Below, piece by piece: positions 1 to 5,742 of a stretch of 13,977 bases of DNA. The stretch spans positions 1 to 13,977 of the forward strand of contig JBMDXK010000032.1 in the NCBI GenBank assembly GCA_048594375.1, given 5' to 3'. The position numbers were made by a program, and so were the translations under genes. Numbering within the stretch: the first letter of the stretch is position 1; the number at the start of each line of letters is the position of its first letter. Origin of the DNA: JBMDXK01 sp048594375. Lineage in GTDB: Bacteria > Pseudomonadota > Alphaproteobacteria > Rhizobiales > Methylopilaceae. Below the pieces are notes generated by a model, which was given only the letters and a program-made list of their open reading frames with translations, was not told where the DNA came from and searched no databases.

Positions 1-137
1 GCTGTGAATTTTGCACCACCGGCTTCCGCCAGAATTTTGGTAATCGCTGCGGTCAATGAGGTCTTGCCGTGATCAACGTGACCAATTGTTCCAATATTAC
101 AATGCGGCTTATCGCGCGTAAATTTCTCTTTTGCCAT
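1..137 (-). CDS. tuf: Elongation factor Tu, N-terminal part (gene runs off the left edge)
   Basis: EF-Tu is the GTPase that carries aminoacyl-tRNA to the ribosomal A site in the cytoplasm. The 45 codons present begin MAKEKFTRDKPHCNIGTIGH and contain the G1/P-loop GHVDHGKT at residues 19-26, followed by the typical SLTAAITK stretch. All later G motifs and domains 2 and 3 lie outside the window. The ATG at 137-135 is preceded at a good distance by AGGTGAG, a clear ribosome binding site. The gene lies 104 bases behind tRNA-Gly and tRNA-Tyr on the same strand with no obvious terminator between, so it is probably co-transcribed with them. A second tuf copy is common in this group; which copy this is cannot be told from here. 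Identity is certain from the conserved N-terminus. Confidence 0.97.
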   Translation of the reverse strand, partial: MAKEKFTRDKPHCNIGTIGHVDHGKTSLTAAITKILAEAGGAKFT

Positions 138-241
138 GGACGTCGCTCACCTAAAATTCAGAACGTTCAATTTACAGGACACCAAAATAACAGCAATCCC
201 AATCTTGTCGAAACCAGCCTAAAGATTTTATTCGGCTTTTA

Positions 242-315
242 TGGAGCGGGTGAAGGGAATCGAACCCTCGTCGTCAGCTTGGAAGGCTGTCGCTCTACCA
301 TTGAGCTACACCCGC
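242..315 (-). tRNA. tRNA-Gly (anticodon TCC)
   Basis: Read on the minus strand, the acceptor stem GCGGGTG (5' end at 315) pairs with CACCCGC, followed by discriminator T and an encoded CCA ending at 242. The D arm GCTC/GAGC, the T arm GAGGG-TTCGATT-CCCTT and a 7-base anticodon loop CTTCCAA are all present, giving anticodon TCC (reads GGA/GGG glycine codons). The outermost anticodon-stem pair is an A-A mismatch, so that stem has four good pairs. It lies 6 bases behind tRNA-Tyr and 104 bases before tuf, so the three probably form one transcript. Confidence 0.97.
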
Positions 316-321
316 GCAGGA

Positions 322-406
322 TGGTGGAGGGAGTTGGATTTGAACCAACGTAGGCTAAGCCAACGGATTTACAGTCCGTCCCCTTTAACCACTCGGGCAT
401 CCCTCC
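322..406 (-). tRNA. tRNA-Tyr (anticodon GTA)
   Basis: Read on the minus strand, the acceptor stem GGAGGGA (5' end at 406) pairs with TCCCTCC, with discriminator A and an encoded CCA. The 85-base length comes from a long (class II) variable arm, as expected for bacterial tRNA-Tyr. The anticodon arm ACGGA-CTGTAAA-TCCGT gives anticodon GTA, and the T arm carries GGTTCAAATCC. It is the first gene of the tRNA-Tyr, tRNA-Gly, tuf unit, downstream of a sigma-70-like promoter at 469-497. Confidence 0.97.
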
Positions 407-436
407 GCCCTAGATGTGCATACAAGCTCGAAAAGC

Positions 437-462
437 ACGAACCAACGAATTGGCTGTTTCGT
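437..462 (-). promoter_or_regulatory. Hairpin at the predicted 5' end of the tRNA-Tyr/Gly/tuf transcript
   Basis: On the minus strand ACGAA (462-458) pairs with TTCGT (441-437), and inside it CCAA (453-450) pairs with TTGG (445-442) around a TTCG loop. A 4-base bulge lies on the 5' side, and GCTTTT follows the 3' side. The predicted transcription start, about 7 bases after the -10 box, falls at or next to the first stem base. It could protect the 5' end, act as a processing signal or weakly attenuate. The closing pair of the UUCG loop is A-U rather than the extra-stable C-G, so stability is moderate. The pairing is seen; the function is unknown. Confidence 0.4.
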
Positions 463-468
463 ATGTGT

Positions 469-497
469 GTTATGCTTATAGCACCCCTTAATGTCAA
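469..497 (-). promoter_or_regulatory. Sigma-70-type promoter for tRNA-Tyr, tRNA-Gly, tuf
   Basis: On the minus strand a perfect -35 box TTGACA (497-492) is separated by exactly 17 bases from CATAAC (474-469), a 4-of-6 match to TATAAT. This is the pattern of strong housekeeping promoters in alphaproteobacteria. The predicted start is near 462, about 55 bases before mature tRNA-Tyr. No other minus-strand promoter of this quality is visible upstream of the tRNAs. Confidence 0.75.
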
Positions 498-537
498 CTG
501 CAAAATATGATTTTTTTTATTCTGCTATCTGTTATTG

Positions 538-566
538 TTGATAACCTTCTTATTGCATCATTTTAT
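538..566 (+). promoter_or_regulatory. Possible sigma-70-type promoter for rlmB
   Basis: TTGATA (538-543, 5 of 6 to TTGACA) is followed after 17 bases by TTTTAT (561-566, 4 of 6 to TATAAT). It lies in the AT-rich, divergent spacer between tRNA-Tyr and rlmB, about 60 bases before the preferred rlmB start. The whole 407-625 spacer holds only this, the opposing tRNA promoter with its leader hairpin, and a run of eight T at 511-518. The -10 match is mediocre, so this is tentative. Confidence 0.4.
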
Positions 567-625
567 TCACAAACAGCTCTGTGAAAATGCAATTTATATC
601 ATTTTTAATAAGGGTTGGACGCCGA

Positions 626-1417
626 ATGAAACAGCGCTTTTCACAAAAATTTGCATCAAAAGGTTTTTCAAGCAAGCGCGCGTTAAATGACGTTTCTTTG
701 CTTGATGAAAGCATTCTGTATGGTTTTCATCCAGTATCGGAAGCGCTTAAAAATCCCAAGCGCAAGCATAAAAAGCTTATTGCAACGCAAAACGGCATTC
801 ATAAGCTAGAAGAAAATGGTATTTCTATTTCTCTTGAGCCTGAAATTGTTCGCCCCAATGATATTGCCAGACTTCTTCCGCCCGATGCAGTTCATCAAGG
901 ACTTTACCTCATCTCAGATCCCCTGCCCTCTGTGGATGTCAGGACTTTGCCAGATGATGGTCTGGTTATTGTTTTGGATCAAATCACGGATCCACATAAT
1001 GTAGGCGCAATCATGCGTACGGCAGTGGCTTTTAATGCTGCGGGAATCATGTGTACTTACCGTCATTCTCCTGCCACAACCGGCGTTTTGGCCAAATCAG
1101 CTTCGGGCGGTCTGGAACATATTAACCTCATCATGGTCACCAATTTGTCAGAAGGCATTACGCAATTGATTGATTCTGGCTATACCGTTGTGGGGCTTGA
1201 TTCTGATGGGGAGACAGATATCAATACGCTGCCGCTGACACGGCCACTGGCTCTGGTTCTTGGGGCGGAAGGAAAAGGCTTGCGGCAAAAAACCAAAGAA
1301 ACCTGTACTGTGGTGGCGCGGCTGGATATGCCAGGCGTTATCAAGAGCCTAAACGTATCCAATGCGGCGGCCATTGCTCTTAATGCAGCCCATCAGGCGC
1401 ATCTCAAGACAAAATAA
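626..1417 (+). CDS. rlmB: 23S rRNA (guanosine-2'-O-)-methyltransferase RlmB, TrmH/SpoU (SPOUT) family
   Basis: Predicted S-adenosylmethionine-dependent 2'-O-methyltransferase; RlmB of E. coli methylates G2251 in the P loop of 23S rRNA. The 263-residue protein has a short basic N-terminal extension (residues 1-22), a substrate-binding domain starting at ILYGFHPVSEAL (about 30-100), and the knotted SpoU domain. All three SPOUT motifs are intact: motif 1 DPHNVGAIMR at 122-131, motif 2 LVLGAEGKGLR at 210-220, and motif 3 SLNVSNAAAIAL at 241-252. I chose ATG626 because AGGG lies 11 bases upstream. Starts at GTG581 or ATG587 in the same frame have no ribosome binding site and would add a non-conserved hydrophobic stretch. 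It is transcribed away from the tRNA-tuf unit and towards the nuo operon, ending at a hairpin terminator. The family is certain; the exact target (G2251 versus another rRNA or tRNA site) is inferred. Confidence 0.85.
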   Translation: MKQRFSQKFASKGFSSKRALNDVSLLDESILYGFHPVSEALKNPKRKHKKLIATQNGIHKLEENGISISLEPEIVRPNDIARLLPPDAVHQGLYLISDPLPSVDVRTLPDDGLVIVLDQITDPHNVGAIMRTAVAFNAAGIMCTYRHSPATTGVLAKSASGGLEHINLIMVTNLSEGITQLIDSGYTVVGLDSDGETDINTLPLTRPLALVLGAEGKGLRQKTKETCTVVARLDMPGVIKSLNVSNAAAIALNAAHQAHLKTK

Positions 1418-1497
1418 ATTCTGTATTAAAACAGTGGCTTATAGCAAAGCTTTGCCAAATAGAATGATTATCTTATTTGGTACTGATCTTTATGCAG

Positions 1498-1527
1498 AAA
1501 AGCATGATTGTTGTGCCATGCTTTTTT
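1498..1527 (+). terminator. Intrinsic terminator of rlmB, probably bidirectional
   Basis: AAAAGCATG (1498-1506) pairs perfectly with CATGCTTTT (1517-1525) around a 10-base loop and ends in six T on the plus strand. It lies 81 bases after the rlmB stop. On the minus strand the same 9-bp stem ends in four T, 35 bases after the DUF1467 stop, so it can also end the long nuo transcript, though less strongly. Further small inverted repeats at 1446-1454 and 1455-1480 lie between rlmB and this hairpin. Confidence 0.75.
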
Positions 1528-1561
1528 GTAGAAAAGTTAAGCTGCTAATTTGTGTTATTTT

Positions 1562-1810
1562 TTAAAGGGTAAGCGCCAGCAGATCTTCCCAATAAGAATA
1601 AAGCGGAAAAAAAACAATCAGCGAAACAAGAGTTGTTATAAAAACAATCCTCCAGCCATGAACTTTGGCTGGAGCGCCGGGTTCGGTTCCATGCGCTACA
1701 GCATTTTCATCAATCTGGCTTCTCACTCCCCAAGGGAGAACAGCAAACAGAGCAATCCACCAGATTATAAAATAAACAGCAAAAGCGCTAACCAGATTAA
1801 GTGCCGTCAT
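1562..1810 (-). CDS. DUF1467 family small membrane protein
   Basis: An 82-residue protein of unknown function, restricted as far as I know to alphaproteobacteria. It has two predicted membrane helices (about 5-26 and 53-73) joined by a polar loop containing GTEPGAPAK. The tryptophan-rich family signature WWIALFAVLPWGVRSQ lies at residues 17-32. The ATG at 1810-1808 follows AAAGGTAATGAGCC, a good ribosome binding site, and lies 15 bases after the rnj stop, so it is the last gene of the nuo-birA-rnj operon. Location is predicted to be the inner membrane. Its position next to rnj is also seen in related genomes as I remember them, but this gives no firm clue to its job. Confidence 0.88.
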   Translation of the reverse strand: MTALNLVSAFAVYFIIWWIALFAVLPWGVRSQIDENAVAHGTEPGAPAKVHGWRIVFITTLVSLIVFFPLYSYWEDLLALTL

Positions 1811-1825
1811 GGCTCATTACCTTTC

Positions 1826-3499
1826 TTATACGGCAAGAACACTGACATAGCATGTCGGCTTTTTACCCCAGATATGGTTGAGTTCAGAGCGAACAGCGCG
1901 TTCAAGCGCATTGGTAACAAAATTGACATCGCGGCGTCTTCCCACGGAAAGCCCATCAAACGTGTCCATGACAACATCGGCAATAATGTCTGTCATAAAT
2001 TCATTGTGTTCATCCTGCACAGGTATGCCTGCAATGCGCACGAGCGGTTCGCCGATGGCAAAACCTTTGGCAGAAACGGCAAGAGCAACACTAACGACAC
2101 CGGAAACGGCAAGCTTGCGCCGTTCATCCACAGTTGAGGTTTTGTGTGAAAGCAGCAGGCGGCCATCTTTGTAAAGCCGTCCGGAAGGTACGTCATCAAC
2201 AATCTTTGGTGCGTCGCCATTGAGTTGCACCACGTCACCATTCTGGCATACGAGGACGTTTTCAATATTGAGACTTCTTGCAAATTTTGCATGGACATCC
2301 AGATGCATGGGTTCGCCATGCACCGGCAGCACGCTGCGTGGCTTGAGCCAGCTATAGAGGTCACGCACTTCGCCCCGCCGCGGATGGCCGGAAACATGCA
2401 CGGGATGCTCGCGATCCGTGATAACTTCTACACCCTGCCGCACCAGATTATTGATAATTTTATTGACGGCTTTTTCATTGCCGGGGATTGTCCGAGAGGA
2501 AAAAATCACGCGATCTTTTTTATTGAGTCTGATTTCAGGGTGGCTTTCATTGGCAATGCGCGCGAGTGCAGCCCTGCCTTCTCCTTGAGATCCGGTCAGC
2601 ACCAGCAGAACTTTTTCTGGCGGCAATTGTCCAAAGGCATCCGGTCCGTGAAATTCCGGAATGCCATCGAGCCATCCAGTTTCGCGCGCAACAGTAAGGG
2701 TGCGATCCATGGCGCGCCCCAGAATAATCACTTCGCGCCCTGCCCGCATTGCGGCTTCCGCAATGATGCGAATCCGCGGAATGTGGGAAGCAAAGGTTGT
2801 CACGGCCACACGGCCGGGTGATTCTGTAATAAGCTGGGTGAGAACATCGCCGATAACCCGCTCGGAAGGTGAGTGACCATCGCGCAGAACGTTGGTGGAA
2901 TCGCCAATGACAGCCAGAACGCCTTCATCGCCCAATTCCCGCATACGGTTTTCATCGGTTCCAATGCCCAGTACGGGCGTGGGGTCAAGTTTCCAGTCAC
3001 CCGTATGCACGACCAAACCGGCTTTGGTGCGAATAGCCAGCGCCACAGCCTCGGGAATGGAGTGTGCGACCGGCACGAGTTCCACATTGAATTGTCCCAA
3101 TGCAATCCGTCCGGAAGGCTTGACAATCTTGACCTCGATGTCGGGTGCGTGGGGTTCACCGGCTAGTTTGGCCTTCAGAAGCCCTGCGGCGAAAGGCGTT
3201 GCAATCACAGGCACCCGCAAGCGTGACCATAAATCGATCAGCGCCCCGAAATGATCCTCATGGGCATGGGTAAGAACGATGGCTTTGAGGTTTTGACGTT
3301 CCGCTTCAATAAAGCGGGTTTCAGGCATAATCAGATCAACACCGGGAGTGTCCGCAGCATCGCCAAAGGTAACGCCGCAATCCACCATCAGCCATTCGCG
3401 GTTATCTTCGGAGCCCACGCCATAAAGGCTCATATTCATCCCGATTTCGCCAACCCCGCCAAGGGGGATAAAAATCAATTGGCCATCCGTATTGTTCAT
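1826..3499 (-). CDS. rnj: Ribonuclease J
   Basis: RNase J is a metallo-beta-lactamase/beta-CASP ribonuclease with 5'-to-3' exonuclease and endonuclease activity, acting in rRNA maturation and mRNA turnover. The 557-residue length is normal for the alphaproteobacterial enzyme. The metal site is complete: THAHEDH at 77-83 (H78, H80, D82, H83), H146 in PVAHS, D168 in HTGDWK, and H394 in LPVHGE. The beta-CASP region (roughly 200-370) carries TGSQGE at 302-307 and ends with HVSGHP at 368-373. The C-terminal domain ends at YVSVLAV. The ATG at 3499-3497 follows AAGGA 8 bases upstream and lies 19 bases after the birA stop. It is transcribed with the complex I genes and is followed after 15 bases by the DUF1467 gene. 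I see no truncation or missing catalytic residue. Confidence 0.96.
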   Translation of the reverse strand: MNNTDGQLIFIPLGGVGEIGMNMSLYGVGSEDNREWLMVDCGVTFGDAADTPGVDLIMPETRFIEAERQNLKAIVLTHAHEDHFGALIDLWSRLRVPVIATPFAAGLLKAKLAGEPHAPDIEVKIVKPSGRIALGQFNVELVPVAHSIPEAVALAIRTKAGLVVHTGDWKLDPTPVLGIGTDENRMRELGDEGVLAVIGDSTNVLRDGHSPSERVIGDVLTQLITESPGRVAVTTFASHIPRIRIIAEAAMRAGREVIILGRAMDRTLTVARETGWLDGIPEFHGPDAFGQLPPEKVLLVLTGSQGEGRAALARIANESHPEIRLNKKDRVIFSSRTIPGNEKAVNKIINNLVRQGVEVITDREHPVHVSGHPRRGEVRDLYSWLKPRSVLPVHGEPMHLDVHAKFARSLNIENVLVCQNGDVVQLNGDAPKIVDDVPSGRLYKDGRLLLSHKTSTVDERRKLAVSGVVSVALAVSAKGFAIGEPLVRIAGIPVQDEHNEFMTDIIADVVMDTFDGLSVGRRRDVNFVTNALERAVRSELNHIWGKKPTCYVSVLAV

Positions 3500-3518
3500 G
3501 GCAAAATTCCTTTTTCAT

Positions 3519-4271
3519 TCACATCATATCGCCGGAAGTGATGGAAAAGCGCGCGCCTTCAGAGCTGCGCATAATCAAACACCCGTGTTCATCAATCGTC
3601 TCAAAAATACCGTTTACCATTCCATCGTGCCGCTGGATGCGGATTGGCGAACCAAGCCCGTAGGCGCGCTCAAGCCATGCCTGACGAAGGTAAGAAAAAT
3701 TCTGTCCATCCTGCCACTGCTCAAGCAGAGCAGCCATGCAATCTGCAAGGCCACTAAACACCTGATGCGGCGGAAGATCAAGCCCTGCCTGCTTTAATGA
3801 TGCGGCAGGAAACAAGGTTTGTGCTGGTGCCTGTGTACAATTAATGCCAATACCGCAGACAACAACCGGAAGGGTGGATGCAATCGGCAGGGTTGTTTCA
3901 ATGAGGATGCCCGCCACTTTACGTTCATCGAGCAATATATCATTGGGCCATTTAAGCTGTATGCGCTCTTTTGCACAAAAGCGTTCCAGGGTTTGGGCAA
4001 CAGCAACGGCGCACAGATACGAAAGCAATCCAACAGTCTGAAGTTGTCGCATATGCGGTACAATCAGCGAGGCGGCCAAGTTCCCGTCCAGTGTTTCCCA
4101 GGCTCGACCACGCCGCCCCCTGCCCGCGGTTTGTGTATCGCTCACAAACCACACACCGGCTTCCTGTTGCTGGAGGCCATGGTTTAAAGCTTCTGTATTG
4201 GTTGAAGAAACCGCAACAAAATGTTTTAAGGTATAGCCTTTTTGAAGCGCAAGCTGACCAAGCGTAAACAA
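3519..4271 (-). CDS. birA: Biotin--[acetyl-CoA carboxylase] ligase, single-function BirA without DNA-binding domain
   Basis: Biotin protein ligase attaches biotin, via biotinyl-5'-AMP, to the carrier lysine of biotin enzymes such as acetyl-CoA carboxylase. Visible motifs in the 250-residue protein are SSTN at 22-25, the adenylate-binding loop GRGRRGR at 50-56, KWPND at 107-111 and KVAGIL at 118-123 with the expected lysine. A small SH3-like C-terminal domain begins near GLGSPIRIQ. The helix-turn-helix present in E. coli BirA is absent, so this is a group I enzyme that should not act as a repressor. The start is unusual: the first codon is TTG, immediately after the nuoN TAG and in the same frame. 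No ATG or GTG occurs in frame until a GTG at codon 40, beyond the SSTN motif, so TTG4271 is the only sensible start. No clear ribosome binding site is visible, which suggests coupling to nuoN termination. Confidence 0.92.
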   Translation of the reverse strand: MFTLGQLALQKGYTLKHFVAVSSTNTEALNHGLQQQEAGVWFVSDTQTAGRGRRGRAWETLDGNLAASLIVPHMRQLQTVGLLSYLCAVAVAQTLERFCAKERIQLKWPNDILLDERKVAGILIETTLPIASTLPVVVCGIGINCTQAPAQTLFPAASLKQAGLDLPPHQVFSGLADCMAALLEQWQDGQNFSYLRQAWLERAYGLGSPIRIQRHDGMVNGIFETIDEHGCLIMRSSEGARFSITSGDMM

Positions 4272-5732
4272 CTAGAACAAACTTTTTGCAGCAACTGCTG
4301 TTGCGCTATCCAATGCCGTTGGCATGGCAATGTAAAACAGCACAAAAGCAATTGAAAGGGCGAGAACAACTTTCAGTTCTGGCGCAAGCGGCACAAAGCG
4401 CACAGTGGAAGGCTCATCAAAATACATGATTTTCACAATGCGCAGGTAATAAAAAGCACTCACAACACTGGCAAGCACCCCGATGATGGAGAGCGCATAA
4501 AGCCCTGAGTCCATTGCAGCTTTGAACACATAGAATTTCCCGAAGAACCCTGCCAGCGGCGGGATACCGGCAAGCGAGAAAAACAGGAGGCATAATGCGG
4601 CCGCAAAGAGTGGCGAATGTTTGGAAAGACCGGCAAGATCAGAAATCTTTTCAACTGTACCTTCCTGCGTGCGCATGGCAATAATGCAGGCGAACACACC
4701 CAATGTCATGGCAACGTAGATTACCAGATACATCACAACGCCCTGCACCCCTTCCGGGGTTGCAGCAGCAAGACCCACCAGAGCATATCCGACATGGCCG
4801 ATGGAAGAGTAAGCCATAAGACGCTTGATGTTGGTTTGCGCAATACCGGCAAAGGCTCCAAGAATCATGGAGGCTACAGCCACAAAGAAGATGACCTGTT
4901 GCCATTGGGGTACAGCGTTCGGGAACGCTTCAAACAGGAAGCGGATGAGAATTGCAAGACCGGCTACTTTAGGAGCGGATGCAAAAAATGCGGTAACGGG
5001 CGAAGGCGCTCCCTCATACACATCGGGTGTCCACATATGAAACGGTACGGCAGAAATTTTAAACGCAAGTCCAGCCAGCACAAAAACAAGGCCAAACACC
5101 AGCACCAGCGGGAAAGTCTCCCCATTGATAAGCGGTTCAATGGCTTGGGCAATCGCACCAAACTGCACCGAGCCGGTCACACCGTAAATCAGCGAGCAGC
5201 CATACAGCAACATACCGGACGACAAAGAACCCAGCACAAAATATTTAAGACCTGCTTCCGAAGAGCGCGCATGATCGCGGTGCATGGAAGCCACCACATA
5301 AAGCGCCAGACTTTGCAGCTCAAGTCCCAGATAAAGGGCAATCAGGTCGCCAGCAGAGAGCATGACACACATGCCCAGTACAGAAAGCACAATCAGAATG
5401 GAATATTCAAACCGCTCGAATTTTTCCTGTTTCTGAAAGCGCCATGCCAGCACAATCCCGCCAATTGAGGCAATCAGGATGAGCATTTTAAGAAAGCGGC
5501 CAAACGCATCGGAACGGAAGCTGCCATTAAAAGCCAGCAGCGCGTCCGGCGTTTCCATCGCCTGACGGCAAAGCAAAAATCCGGCAGCGAGCAGAAAAGC
5601 GATAGCGCAGCTGTGTACCAGATTTGCGGAACGTTCACCGTAAAAGGCACCCAGCAGCACAAGGAACAACGCGCCACCGGCCAGCATCAGCTCGGGGTAC
5701 AGGGGATAAAGTTGCGAGAAAAACGAAACCAT
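4272..5732 (-). CDS. nuoN: NADH-quinone oxidoreductase subunit N
   Basis: Antiporter-like proton-pumping subunit of the complex I membrane arm, in the inner membrane. The 486-residue protein is hydrophobic throughout, with about 14 predicted membrane helices. It has the conserved charged residues of the channel: E138 in GLELQSLALYV, K225 in LAFKISAVP, the segment HMWTPDVYEGAP at 232-243, and K255 in ASAPKVAG. The ATG at 5732-5730 lies 10 bases after the nuoM stop, and AAGG overlapping that stop (TAAGG) serves as ribosome binding site. The stop TAG is directly followed by the TTG start of birA in the same frame. This is the last nuo gene of the cluster, as in most alphaproteobacteria. Confidence 0.97.
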   Translation of the reverse strand: MVSFFSQLYPLYPELMLAGGALFLVLLGAFYGERSANLVHSCAIAFLLAAGFLLCRQAMETPDALLAFNGSFRSDAFGRFLKMLILIASIGGIVLAWRFQKQEKFERFEYSILIVLSVLGMCVMLSAGDLIALYLGLELQSLALYVVASMHRDHARSSEAGLKYFVLGSLSSGMLLYGCSLIYGVTGSVQFGAIAQAIEPLINGETFPLVLVFGLVFVLAGLAFKISAVPFHMWTPDVYEGAPSPVTAFFASAPKVAGLAILIRFLFEAFPNAVPQWQQVIFFVAVASMILGAFAGIAQTNIKRLMAYSSIGHVGYALVGLAAATPEGVQGVVMYLVIYVAMTLGVFACIIAMRTQEGTVEKISDLAGLSKHSPLFAAALCLLFFSLAGIPPLAGFFGKFYVFKAAMDSGLYALSIIGVLASVVSAFYYLRIVKIMYFDEPSTVRFVPLAPELKVVLALSIAFVLFYIAMPTALDSATAVAAKSLF

Positions 5733-5742
5733 AGAATGTACC

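Noticed and set aside
69..510. Two small plus-strand open frames over tuf, tRNA-Gly and tRNA-Tyr
   Set aside because: They run antisense through EF-Tu and both tRNA genes, which fold perfectly on the minus strand.
1445..1480. Small palindromes (CAAAGCTTTG; CCAAATA/TATTTGG) after rlmB as a separate terminator
   Set aside because: AT-rich stems with a 12-base loop and no T run; the hairpin at 1498-1527 is a much better terminator.
1550..2137. Plus-strand open frame of 195 codons across DUF1467 and the 3' end of rnj
   Set aside because: Both genes it opposes are clearly real, and it would cross the convergent terminator region. No family features.
4617..5468. Plus-strand open frame of 283 codons, antisense to nuoN
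   Set aside because: It lies wholly inside a conserved membrane protein gene. Its His/Lys/Gln/Arg-rich, domain-free product is what antisense reading of Leu/Ala/Val/Phe codons gives, and there is no ribosome binding site or family resemblance.
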